A stretch of DNA of 20,067 nt from an uncultured Odoribacter sp. (lineage in GTDB: Bacteria > Bacteroidota > Bacteroidia > Bacteroidales > Marinifilaceae): positions 1 to 20,067 of the forward strand of contig CAJJNP010000045.1 of NCBI GenBank assembly GCA_905193145.1, written 5' to 3'. The notes below the pieces were generated by a model. That model worked only from the letters and a program-made list of their open reading frames with translations. It was not told the origin of the DNA and ran no database searches. The number at the start of each line of letters is the position of its first letter. Position 1 is the stretch's first letter. The translations under genes were made by a program, and so were the position numbers. Of the stretch, positions 7,513 to 14,045 are shown piece after piece.

Positions 7513-9072
7513 TCACAGATTTTCATCTGATTTTACTTTCCAACCATCTATATTTCTCGTCTTCGAACTAAAATTAACCCCCATTACGATCAATTGCCTT
7601 GGATCTTTCCGGAAAGGAACGGCATATCTTTCTTCTATCTGCTTCAAAGCCTCATCGGCCGTACCATCAAATTTAAACTCCATCACATAAACATACTTAT
7701 CCGTTTTCAATATCATATCGATACGACCATTAGAAGTATGATATTCCGCCTGAACATAAAAGCCGAGTAATTTATAGATGATAAAAAGAACATTCTGATA
7801 ATGCAACTCCAAATCGCGTACAAGCTCATAAGGAGTATCGGCAAAGAAACTTTGCAAGCGACAGAGAAAAGCATCATAATCGCCGTGCTCTATTTCATAA
7901 ACAAAACGGGATATATGAAATATGGATTTCCCTTCGTCCATATTGACATAAAAAGGAAGCAGATACTTTATAAAAACCTCTTCCACCTCGCGATTGGGAA
8001 ATCCCAAACGGTACAGATCGAAGCGTGCGTCATATCCCTTGATAGTCAGATAACCGCTCTGATAGATCACCGGCAGAGGATTTCTTGAAGCAGAATCAAT
8101 GCTGTTCAACATATCGGAAGTGACTTCATCATGTGCCAAACGCTGCAAGTCATAATGATCACGTTGCAAGAGTTTCACCAGATAAGAAGGAGTACCCGTC
8201 TCGAACCAATAACTGCCGAACGACATCTTATAAAATGTATTGAGCAGACTAAAAGGATTGTATATCCCCACGGAGTTGTAAGTGAAATGATAACCATCAT
8301 AACGTTCCTTTAACTCCTGACACGTCTGTTCATATGTCATCCCTTGAGATTCGGAAAGTTCATACAGATCAGGCTCCAGATCACGGTGAATTTCTGATTC
8401 CGTGATGCCACATAGTTCCACGTATCTCCTGTCCATAGAGATATCATTCAGATTATTCAAGTCACTGAACACGCTGACCTTGCCAAACTTCGTGACACCC
8501 GTCAAAAGAGCAAAACGGATATAGCCATCCAAACTTTTCAGCACCCCGTAAAAAGGTTTCAATGCATTGCGATATTTCTCCTGCAAGTCCTCGTTACCAA
8601 TAGTTTGCAACATCGGTTTATCATATTCATCCACCAAAACAACCACCCGCTGTCCTGTCTTCTCAAATGCTTTTTGAATCACCCAATAAAAGCGTTCTTC
8701 CGGTGCACGGTCTGCATAAGGGGAATCATATTCTTGCTCCCACTTTTCCAGATGCTTGTTCAACTCTTGCAACAAAGATTCTTCTTTGTCGTATTTCCGG
8801 GCATTAAGATCCAAATGCAAAACAGGGTATTTCGTCCAATCTTTCTCCAATTGCTCTATAGCCAAGCCCTGAAACAACTCCTTCTTTCCTTGAAAATAGG
8901 CTTCCAAAGTAGAAATAAGCAGACTCTTCCCAAAGCGACGGGGACGGCTCAGAAAATAATATCGACCGGTATTAGCTAATTCATAGACAAGTTTCGTCTT
9001 ATCAATATAAAAATACCGATCTTTTCTTAAACTTTCAAAGTTCTGTATGCCGATAGGATAAAGCTTAGCCAT
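7513..9072 (-). CDS. AAA-ATPase / PD-(D/E)XK nuclease-like fusion protein
   Basis: This 519-residue protein has the architecture of the large Bacteroidales family with an AAA-ATPase-like N-terminal domain and a PD-(D/E)XK nuclease-superfamily C-terminal domain. Visible motifs: the family N-terminus YPIGIQNFESLRKDRYFYID, a non-classical Walker A SRPRRFGKS (42-50), Walker B VVVLVDEYD (143-151), a sensor-like stretch TGVTKFGKVSVFSDLNNLND (191-210), and C-terminal GRID (449-452) followed by MEFKF (464-468), giving the D...E-x-K nuclease triad. Domains and active sites look intact. The family often occurs in many copies per genome and its function is unsettled (proposed mobile or defence-related). 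It has its own -7 box and terminator, so it is a single-gene unit between the polysaccharide operon and the HU-like gene. Confidence 0.88.
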   Translation of the reverse strand: MAKLYPIGIQNFESLRKDRYFYIDKTKLVYELANTGRYYFLSRPRRFGKSLLISTLEAYFQGKKELFQGLAIEQLEKDWTKYPVLHLDLNARKYDKEESLLQELNKHLEKWEQEYDSPYADRAPEERFYWVIQKAFEKTGQRVVVLVDEYDKPMLQTIGNEDLQEKYRNALKPFYGVLKSLDGYIRFALLTGVTKFGKVSVFSDLNNLNDISMDRRYVELCGITESEIHRDLEPDLYELSESQGMTYEQTCQELKERYDGYHFTYNSVGIYNPFSLLNTFYKMSFGSYWFETGTPSYLVKLLQRDHYDLQRLAHDEVTSDMLNSIDSASRNPLPVIYQSGYLTIKGYDARFDLYRLGFPNREVEEVFIKYLLPFYVNMDEGKSIFHISRFVYEIEHGDYDAFLCRLQSFFADTPYELVRDLELHYQNVLFIIYKLLGFYVQAEYHTSNGRIDMILKTDKYVYVMEFKFDGTADEALKQIEERYAVPFRKDPRQLIVMGVNFSSKTRNIDGWKVKSDENL

Positions 9073-9100
9073 AACACTTATTCAATTAACGTTTCACTCA

Positions 9101-9108
9101 CAAATATA
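9101..9108 (-). promoter_or_regulatory. -7 box for the AAA-ATPase gene
   Basis: Read on the minus strand, TATATTTG exactly matches the Bacteroidales -7 consensus TAnnTTTG. It ends 28 nt before the ATG at 9072, giving a leader of about 20 nt. No TTTG is seen at the -33 position. Confidence 0.6.
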
Positions 9109-9203
9109 CAGGATTAGTCCCATTTTAATAGCGGATATGACAAAAATAAATTTCCTGTATAAATGGAATACAAATATGATTTTTGAGATCTTTAAAATCA
9201 AAG

Positions 9204-9242
9204 ATAGCCAAACTCCTCCATAAAACGGAGAAATTTGGCTAT
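9204..9242 (-). terminator. Candidate hairpin/terminator upstream of the AAA-ATPase promoter
   Basis: In the minus-strand RNA, AUAGCCAAAUUUCUCC pairs with GGAGGAGUUUGGCUAU around a 7-nt loop: 16 pairs, two of them G-U. On the plus strand those two would be C/A mismatches, so the structure favours minus-strand RNA. It is followed by a U-rich run (CUUUGAUUUU). It probably blocks read-through from the polysaccharide operon. Confidence 0.5.
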
Positions 9243-9309
9243 TGATAGCTACATTTGAGATGAAAAGAATGCAGCATCATTATTTTAAAAAGGATACATC
9301 CAAATAAAG

Positions 9310-9356
9310 GCCCTCCTTTAATTTAATAAACCACGCCAGGCCTTATAAAGGAGGGC
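9310..9356 (-). terminator. Candidate hairpin/terminator of the polysaccharide operon
   Basis: Arms gccctccttta (9310-9320) and taaaggagggc (9346-9356) pair perfectly over 11 bp with a 25-nt loop. The minus-strand RNA continues CUUUAUUUGG, a modest U-tract. The location, after the last gene of the operon, fits a terminator. Confidence 0.45.
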
Positions 9357-9456
9357 TACACAAACAAACAATAATATTAAGCAGAATTACTATGATTCAC
9401 ATCAGAGTAATCCGGCATTCCTTACGTCATCTAAATCTTTTTAGTAAGGAAGAAAG

Positions 9457-9474
9457 CATTGAACGAATTCAATG
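9457..9474 (-). terminator. Short hairpin with TTCG loop after the 29-aa frame
   Basis: Arms cattgaa (9457-9463) and ttcaatg (9468-9474) enclose a 4-nt loop that reads UUCG in minus-strand RNA, followed by CUUUCUUCCUU. It begins 6 nt after the stop codon of the small frame. The stem is AT-rich, so on its own it would be a weak terminator. Confidence 0.4.
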
Positions 9475-9480
9475 TTTACT

Positions 9481-9570
9481 TTATACGGTCGTTTTCTTCT
9501 GTTTCCAAACAAAATAGGGAACGCAGAAAAACAAGAAAAGTCCTTTCAGTAAATTCAAAAAAGTACTCAT
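9481..9570 (-). CDS. Possible 29-residue membrane peptide at the operon end
   Basis: An ATG 7 nt after the aminotransferase stop opens a 29-codon frame ending in TAA. The peptide begins MSTFLNLLKGLFLFFCVPYF and ends VWKQKKTTV: one hydrophobic segment of about 17 residues with a basic tail, the layout of a single-pass small membrane protein. A hairpin follows directly. The spacing matches the tight packing of the rest of the operon. I do not recognise a family, and a frame this short can arise by chance, so this is tentative. Confidence 0.45.
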   Translation of the reverse strand: MSTFLNLLKGLFLFFCVPYFVWKQKKTTV

Positions 9571-9577
9571 CAAGAGC

Positions 9578-10717
9578 TTATTTCTTCATACAGTTTTTAA
9601 TCTCTGTAACTATATAAGTTACATTCTCATCCGTTACACAAGGACCTGCAGGGATACAAAGTCCCTTATTAAACAGTTTCTCGGAAGTACCGTCTATGTA
9701 ACAGGGATTATTTTTGAATACCGGTTGCAAATGCATAGGTTTCCACAACGGTCGTGTCTCGATACCCTTAGTATCAAGAGTTACCCGCAGTTCTTCATAA
9801 TCAAACCCCGTAAGTTCCTTATCGATCAGAATTGTGCACAACCAATAATTCGCATTAAAACGGCTGTCCGGATTAGACATTAAAGTAATACCTTCCATAT
9901 CGGCAAAAGCCTTCTCGTACAAATCATGTACATGCCGGTGATGGGCGATATGGTCATCCAGAACCGTCATCTGCCCACGACCGATACCGGCACAGATATT
10001 ACTCATACGATAATTATATCCGATATGTTCGTGTTGGTAGTACGGAAACGGTTCACGAGCCTGAGTAGCATAATACATCGTCTGTTTCTTGGCAGCTTCA
10101 TCCGCTACGACCAAAGCGCCTCCACCGGAAGTCGTGATCATTTTATTACCATTAAAACTCAAAGCGCCGAATGTACCGAACGTACCACATTTGCGCCCAT
10201 TAAATTCCGAGCCTAAAGCCTCCGCAGCATCCTCTAATACAGGTATTTCATATTTCTCAGCTATCGCACAAATCTCATCGATCTTTGCCGGCATGCCATA
10301 AAGATGAACGGGAATGATCGCTTTGGGCTTCTTACCTGTCTTCGCCATCCGGTCTTTAATCGCTTTTTCCAAAAGAACCGGACTCATATTCCAGGTATCC
10401 TCTTCACTATCCACAAATACAGGTGTAGCGCCTAAGTAAGTAACCGGATTGGCGGAAGCACAAAAGGTAAAAGACTGACAGACCACCTCATCACCGGACT
10501 GTATCCCCAATTGGATCAATGCCAAATGGATAGCAGCCGTACCAGCAGACAAGGCCACTACTTTTTTATTATCACCTACAAAACTTTCAAGTTCTTCCTC
10601 AAAAGCATTCACATTAGGACCAAGAGGAACTACCCAGTTGGTATCAAAGGCTTCCTTTATAAAACCCTGTTCTTTACCGCTCATATGAGCGAGACAAAGA
10701 TAAATTCGTTTGTCCAT
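9578..10717 (-). CDS. PLP-dependent sugar aminotransferase (DegT/DnrJ/EryC1/StrS family, PglE-like)
   Basis: This 379-residue enzyme is expected to transfer an amino group, normally from glutamate, to a nucleotide-linked keto-sugar. The PLP lysine is Lys192 in SFNGNKMITTSGGG, a motif shared with PglE-type UDP-4-keto-6-deoxy-GlcNAc C4-aminotransferases. Other family marks are SAGTAAIHLAL (57-67), the cofactor Asp163 in EDAAEALGS, and GYNYRMSN (233-240). Length and motifs are complete. It starts 14 nt after the MBL-fold gene and is the last large gene of the operon. With the PglC-like and PglD-like genes further upstream it suggests a bacillosamine-type or other 4-amino-4,6-dideoxy sugar. The exact sugar cannot be read from the sequence; a C3-aminotransferase role is less likely but possible. 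Confidence 0.9.
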   Translation of the reverse strand: MDKRIYLCLAHMSGKEQGFIKEAFDTNWVVPLGPNVNAFEEELESFVGDNKKVVALSAGTAAIHLALIQLGIQSGDEVVCQSFTFCASANPVTYLGATPVFVDSEEDTWNMSPVLLEKAIKDRMAKTGKKPKAIIPVHLYGMPAKIDEICAIAEKYEIPVLEDAAEALGSEFNGRKCGTFGTFGALSFNGNKMITTSGGGALVVADEAAKKQTMYYATQAREPFPYYQHEHIGYNYRMSNICAGIGRGQMTVLDDHIAHHRHVHDLYEKAFADMEGITLMSNPDSRFNANYWLCTILIDKELTGFDYEELRVTLDTKGIETRPLWKPMHLQPVFKNNPCYIDGTSEKLFNKGLCIPAGPCVTDENVTYIVTEIKNCMKK

Positions 10718-10731
10718 TGTTCTATTATTAC

Positions 10732-11328
10732 TTAATTAGTTACAGATTCGACATTCCCATGACCAGGAAAGATTTTTGTTATATCAGCAAGAGTCAATAT
10801 TATTTCTGTAGATTTTGCAGCTTCTATCCGATTACTCTTAGGAAAAGTCGTCACGACTTTTAAGCCGGGTATGTAAGAGTCTCCCGTAAACAACCAACTA
10901 CCAATTTTGTAAGTCAAACAACTCCAATCATGACCAGGTGTTTTAATTATGTGTAACATAACACCAGGCCACAACTCCATTATCTGTTTATCCGACAAAA
11001 TACACACATTACTTCCCGCATAAATAAACGGACAATGGTGATATCGAGAAAAATTCCATTTATCAGAATACAATCCTTCCCGGCCTTCCGGTGAAGTGAA
11101 AACTATCATATCCGGATACCTATCCAGTAATTGATTCAATCCATAAATATGGTCAAAATGAGTGTGAGTCAACAATACCCCTTTCAACTTTTTTGAATGT
11201 TCTTCAATCCATCGGATAATAACGTCCGCATCTCCTACATCCACCAACCATGCTTCATCGTGCTGAAACCGGTACAATATGTAAGAATTCGAAGCATATA
11301 CCCTATTTACAATTTGCGTCACTTCCAT
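10732..11328 (-). CDS. MBL-fold metallo-hydrolase
   Basis: This metallo-beta-lactamase-fold hydrolase (198 residues from the chosen start) has all the di-metal ligands: HTHFDH at 55-60, His133 in TPGHD, Asp150 in FTGDS and His190 in FPGHG. This is a glyoxalase-II-like group whose members often cleave thioesters. Its place directly after ACP, KASIII and SDR genes suggests a thioesterase or proofreading role on acyl-ACP or acyl-CoA; that is inference. The ATG at 11328-11326 comes one nucleotide after the SDR stop and has an AGGTGA upstream. The frame is open further, with an ATG at 11352 and a TTG at 11367 inside the SDR gene, but MBL proteins of this type usually start just before the first strand (here VTQIVNRVYASNSY), so the short start is preferred. 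Confidence 0.85.
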   Translation of the reverse strand: MEVTQIVNRVYASNSYILYRFQHDEAWLVDVGDADVIIRWIEEHSKKLKGVLLTHTHFDHIYGLNQLLDRYPDMIVFTSPEGREGLYSDKWNFSRYHHCPFIYAGSNVCILSDKQIMELWPGVMLHIIKTPGHDWSCLTYKIGSWLFTGDSYIPGLKVVTTFPKSNRIEAAKSTEIILTLADITKIFPGHGNVESVTN

Positions 11329-11329
11329 G

Positions 11330-12091
11330 TCACCTGGCAGTATATCCTCCATCGACACACAAATCAATACCTGTCACCCATTTTGAAGCATCGGACAAAA
11401 GGTAAATACATGCATTAGCTACGTCTTCCGTTTCACCCAACCCAAGGAGATGCTGCTGTTCTAAAACAGCTCTTCTTTCGGGATCAGCAATATGAGGTAA
11501 ATTATAATTAATAGGAGTAATAACAACTCCAGGAGAAACCGTGTTAACACGGATCTTTTTCTTTGCAAGTTCACAAGCCAGAGATCGTGTACCGGAAACT
11601 AATGCCCCCTTAGTCATCCCATATAAAGATTTTCCATTTTCACCGACCTTTCCCATTACAGAAGAAAAAAAGACAATGCTCCCCCCTTCCTTTGAGAAGT
11701 TCCCCATCTTACAAACCTCCCTTGTCAGATTATAGGCTGAGAAAACATTTGCTTGAAAGAACTCATCCAATTTCTCAGGAGTAACCAACTTTAAAGGTAA
11801 CGTGGTCGAGATTCCCGCACAATGTAATACTCCGCTAATTCTTCCAACCTGACTTACGATATTCTTAACCACCAACTCTACCGTGGCATACTCTGTCAAA
11901 TCAACAGGAATAATAACATGCTTATCCGGATTATCCATTATTGATAGAGTCTCATGTAACCGTTGTTCATTACGCGCCAACAGAACTACAGTTGCCCCCA
12001 TCCGGCTACAACTTACAGCACATTGTCTGCCTATACCGGAAGAAGCACCGGTCACACAAATCACCTTATTACTCAGATCAAAGGGATTCAT
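11330..12091 (-). CDS. SDR oxidoreductase (FabG-like, probable beta-ketoacyl-ACP reductase)
   Basis: This 253-residue classical short-chain dehydrogenase has TGASSGIG (14-21) for NAD(P) binding, HCAG (90-93), Asn114, Ser144, and the catalytic YGMTK with Tyr157 and Lys161. The C-terminus WVTGIDLCVDGGYTAR is typical of FabG-like enzymes. Arg40 after the second strand (LLARN) favours NADPH. The ATG overlaps the KASIII stop codon (ATGA), so the two are translationally coupled, which strongly suggests that it reduces the beta-ketoacyl product of that synthase on the neighbouring ACP. A sugar-modifying role is possible, but sugar dehydrogenases in such loci are more often extended SDRs with GxxGxxG. 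Confidence 0.88.
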   Translation of the reverse strand: MNPFDLSNKVICVTGASSGIGRQCAVSCSRMGATVVLLARNEQRLHETLSIMDNPDKHVIIPVDLTEYATVELVVKNIVSQVGRISGVLHCAGISTTLPLKLVTPEKLDEFFQANVFSAYNLTREVCKMGNFSKEGGSIVFFSSVMGKVGENGKSLYGMTKGALVSGTRSLACELAKKKIRVNTVSPGVVITPINYNLPHIADPERRAVLEQQHLLGLGETEDVANACIYLLSDASKWVTGIDLCVDGGYTAR

Positions 12092-13146
12092 ACCTCCACG
12101 ATATCACTAATTTTACAATTATTGAAGTTAATTATTGCAGTAGCCCAAGTCATACCAACCCCAAAAGCGCTCAATAATAACTTCTTATCACCATCCAATT
12201 TCCCTCTAAGCTCGCTTACAATGGTCAAAGGGACAGAAACAGATGAAGTGTTTCCGTATTTGGCTATAGTAGAAGGAATCTTAGTTGTGTCCAACTTAAG
12301 CTTTTTAGCCAGATAAGAATTAATAAAGTTATTCGCCTGATGAAAAACCATATAATCAAATTCATCCTTATCAGTTTCCGCATATGCAAGCAGTGCCTTA
12401 ATATCTTTAGGAATTTCCCTTATCACAAAATTAAAGACATCCCCTCCATACATATATCCCTGTTCCTCACTACGTATATTACCATACTCATCAACAACGC
12501 GCTCTTTCACAGTCTCTACAGAACTCATTTTTCGGTAACCTCCCGCATCAACCTTAATAAGTCCTTCACGTGATCCGTCCGAATTCAGTGAGAAATAACT
12601 TTTACCAAAACATTCACCTCTCTCTACCAATGCAGCTACCCCTCCATCGCCAAAAAGAAATGCAGTACGTCTATCTTTTGGAGAGTAAACTTTAGAGCGT
12701 GTTTCCCCATCCAAAATCAAAGCCTTACGCAATCCTTTTTGTTGCATCAAAGCGTATACCACACTCATGCCATACATAAATGCCGAGCAACCTAAATTTA
12801 TATCAAACGCAATCGTAGAGTTAGACAAGTGCAACCGATCCTGCAAAATAACCGAAGTAGCCGGCATTCTATAATCAGGGGTTTGAGATATGAACACAAG
12901 CAAATCTATTTCCGATCGATCTATATTATTATCGGCAATCAACTTTTCAGCCGCAGCATAACACAAATCGGAAGAACAGGTATTCTCATCAGCAAACCGA
13001 CGTTCAAATATTCCCACTTTATCCACAACCTCTTTTACCTGATCAGCCGGAAAATACTGGGTATACTCATAATTATTTATCACAGTGCGAGGTACAGCTG
13101 CCGCCAGTGCAGTAATACCTACTCCTTCATATTGCAAAAAGGCCAT
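12088..13146 (-). CDS. Beta-ketoacyl-ACP synthase III-like enzyme
   Basis: This 352-residue protein has a complete thiolase-fold KASIII triad: Cys120 in DINLGCSAF, His269 in VFHQANN and Asn299 in YGNTSSVS. It also carries the FGDGG loop (165-169) and the closing LSAFGVGMTWA. KASIII enzymes condense an acyl-CoA, usually acetyl-CoA, with malonyl-ACP to give a beta-ketoacyl-ACP. It is unlikely to be the housekeeping FabH, because it lies in a surface polysaccharide operon, 2 nt after a dedicated ACP gene and overlapping an SDR gene by 4 nt. The LGCSAF active-site context, rather than the AACAGF typical of FabH, suggests a specialised member. Other thiolase-fold reactions, such as acyl transfer without decarboxylation, cannot be excluded. 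Predicted role: making a short acyl group for glycan decoration. Confidence 0.88.
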   Translation of the reverse strand: MAFLQYEGVGITALAAAVPRTVINNYEYTQYFPADQVKEVVDKVGIFERRFADENTCSSDLCYAAAEKLIADNNIDRSEIDLLVFISQTPDYRMPATSVILQDRLHLSNSTIAFDINLGCSAFMYGMSVVYALMQQKGLRKALILDGETRSKVYSPKDRRTAFLFGDGGVAALVERGECFGKSYFSLNSDGSREGLIKVDAGGYRKMSSVETVKERVVDEYGNIRSEEQGYMYGGDVFNFVIREIPKDIKALLAYAETDKDEFDYMVFHQANNFINSYLAKKLKLDTTKIPSTIAKYGNTSSVSVPLTIVSELRGKLDGDKKLLLSAFGVGMTWATAIINFNNCKISDIVEV

Positions 13147-13148
13147 TA

Positions 13149-13370
13149 TTATTTTTTTATTGCAGCGTTATACAAATCTCCAATTGTCTGTAGTTTACGA
13201 AAATCAGCTTCTTCTATTTGGCAATCGTACTCCTCGTCCAGCATTGCAATAACAGACAAATAAGCTAATGAGCTCCATTCTTCATATTCCCGAAAATTAT
13301 CATTCATATTTATTTCACGGTCTTCAATTTCCAAAACATCTTTGATTAATTCTATAAATTTCTCTTCCAT
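13149..13370 (-). CDS. Acyl carrier protein
   Basis: This 73-residue acidic protein has the length and helix pattern of an ACP. The phosphopantetheine site is most likely Ser34 in EEWSSLAYLSVIAML; the usual Asp before the serine (DSL) is replaced by Ser33. Acidic helices follow (DEEYDCQIEEADF). Family knowledge says a phosphopantetheinyl transferase loads this serine; none is encoded in the window. The gene lies 21 nt after the PglD-like gene and 2 nt before the KASIII gene, so it is probably a dedicated carrier for that synthase and SDR rather than the fatty-acid ACP. A peptidyl or amino-acid carrier is the alternative, but no adenylation enzyme is nearby. Confidence 0.88.
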   Translation of the reverse strand: MEEKFIELIKDVLEIEDREINMNDNFREYEEWSSLAYLSVIAMLDEEYDCQIEEADFRKLQTIGDLYNAAIKK

Positions 13371-13391
13371 AACGTTTATTTTATTGATTAG

Positions 13392-14039
13392 TTATTGTAT
13401 TCTTATCATTTTCGCTGGGTTACCAAAATAACTCATGCCGTCTTTTGTTTTTCTCATAACAACGCTTCCGGTCCCTATCCTCACACTATTTCCTATTGTC
13501 AAACCTTGCAATACAGTACATCTGACTCCTAGAAAGTTAGCATTACCGATATTTGTTTCTCCGGATATTCGAACCTCCGGCTGCATCACGTTACAATCTC
13601 CGATTGTAACATCATGTCCCAATGAGACACAGCCATTCATCAGATTGAAATTTCCGATCGTGACACCGCAACTTACCCTTCCTCCGAATGTAATTACATT
13701 TCCCTGTCCGATACGAATTGACTCCTCATCAAAAAAAAGAACATTAGGTGCTATAATGTTAGGAAAATAGATACAAGGATTATGAATCCTGCCTGTGATG
13801 TTTTGCAATACAGCAGGAGAAGCAATAGCCATTACAATAGCAAGTGGTGATCCATTGTACTGATTTACAGTTTCCATATTCCCCAAAACCCTGCCATATT
13901 TATTCGCTTCTCCAACAGAATGCCCGTCATCAAAATAGCCGATAAAATTCCATGTCGGAGTAGCTTGATTGATGGCATTGATGACACAAGCTATTTCCCG
14001 GCCAAATCCACCAAATCCATAAATTGCAATATCTTTCAT
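13392..14039 (-). CDS. PglD-like sugar N-acyltransferase (left-handed beta-helix)
   Basis: This 215-residue protein has the two-part PglD layout: a Rossmann-like N-terminal domain (IAIYGFGGFGREI, 4-16) that binds the UDP-sugar, then hexapeptide repeats from about residue 95 forming a left-handed beta-helix (VTIGNFNLMNG, VTIGDCN, TNIGNANFLG, LTIGNSVRIG). The catalytic His is probably His142 in SLGHDVTIGD. PglD acetylates the 4-amino group of UDP-4-amino-sugars with acetyl-CoA. Here the ACP gene follows 21 nt later, so the donor could instead be an acyl group built on that ACP; this is inference. It starts 6 nt after the phosphoglycosyl transferase gene, the same PglC-PglD order seen in Campylobacter-type loci. 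Confidence 0.87.
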   Translation of the reverse strand: MKDIAIYGFGGFGREIACVINAINQATPTWNFIGYFDDGHSVGEANKYGRVLGNMETVNQYNGSPLAIVMAIASPAVLQNITGRIHNPCIYFPNIIAPNVLFFDEESIRIGQGNVITFGGRVSCGVTIGNFNLMNGCVSLGHDVTIGDCNVMQPEVRISGETNIGNANFLGVRCTVLQGLTIGNSVRIGTGSVVMRKTKDGMSYFGNPAKMIRIQ

Positions 14040-14045
14040 AATCTG

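Larger units (their letters stand above)
9109..9480. other. Gene-free spacer between the polysaccharide operon and the AAA-ATPase gene
   Basis: I see no convincing coding frame here on either strand, no tRNA-like fold, and no recognisable insertion-sequence end. The stretch is AT-rich and holds four inverted repeats (9204-9242, 9310-9356, 9418-9451, 9457-9474), of which three are listed separately as candidate minus-strand terminators. The remaining one pairs ttccttac (9418-9425) with gtaaggaa (9444-9451) around an 18-nt loop and is weak. Confidence 0.7.

Noticed and set aside
9241..9308. Short plus-strand peptide of 15 codons starting ATGAAAAGA
   Set aside because: Too short, no hydrophobic or family pattern, no ribosome site and no conserved context.
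9204..9356. Invertible promoter or recombination site as in Bacteroides capsule phase variation
   Set aside because: The inverted repeats are short with small loops and lie at the 3' end of the operon, not the 5' end; no recombinase or UpxY/UpxZ regulator is in the window. The promoter end lies beyond base 20067.
9109..9480. tRNA gene or insertion-sequence remnant in the spacer
   Set aside because: No cloverleaf-like arms or CCA-ready end, no transposase fragment and no terminal inverted repeat pair with a target duplication was seen.
11329..11367. Longer N-terminus for the MBL-fold protein (TTG at 11367 or ATG at 11352)
   Set aside because: It would overlap the SDR gene by up to 38 nt and add residues before the usual first strand; the ATG at 11328 directly after the SDR stop is better placed.
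12829..13263. Plus-strand open frame of 144 codons across the KASIII and ACP genes
   Set aside because: It lies opposite genes with complete catalytic motifs, has no recognisable domain or start signal, and is best read as a shadow. The same holds for the other plus-strand frames, for example 1553-1930, 3555-3842 and 8605-8979.
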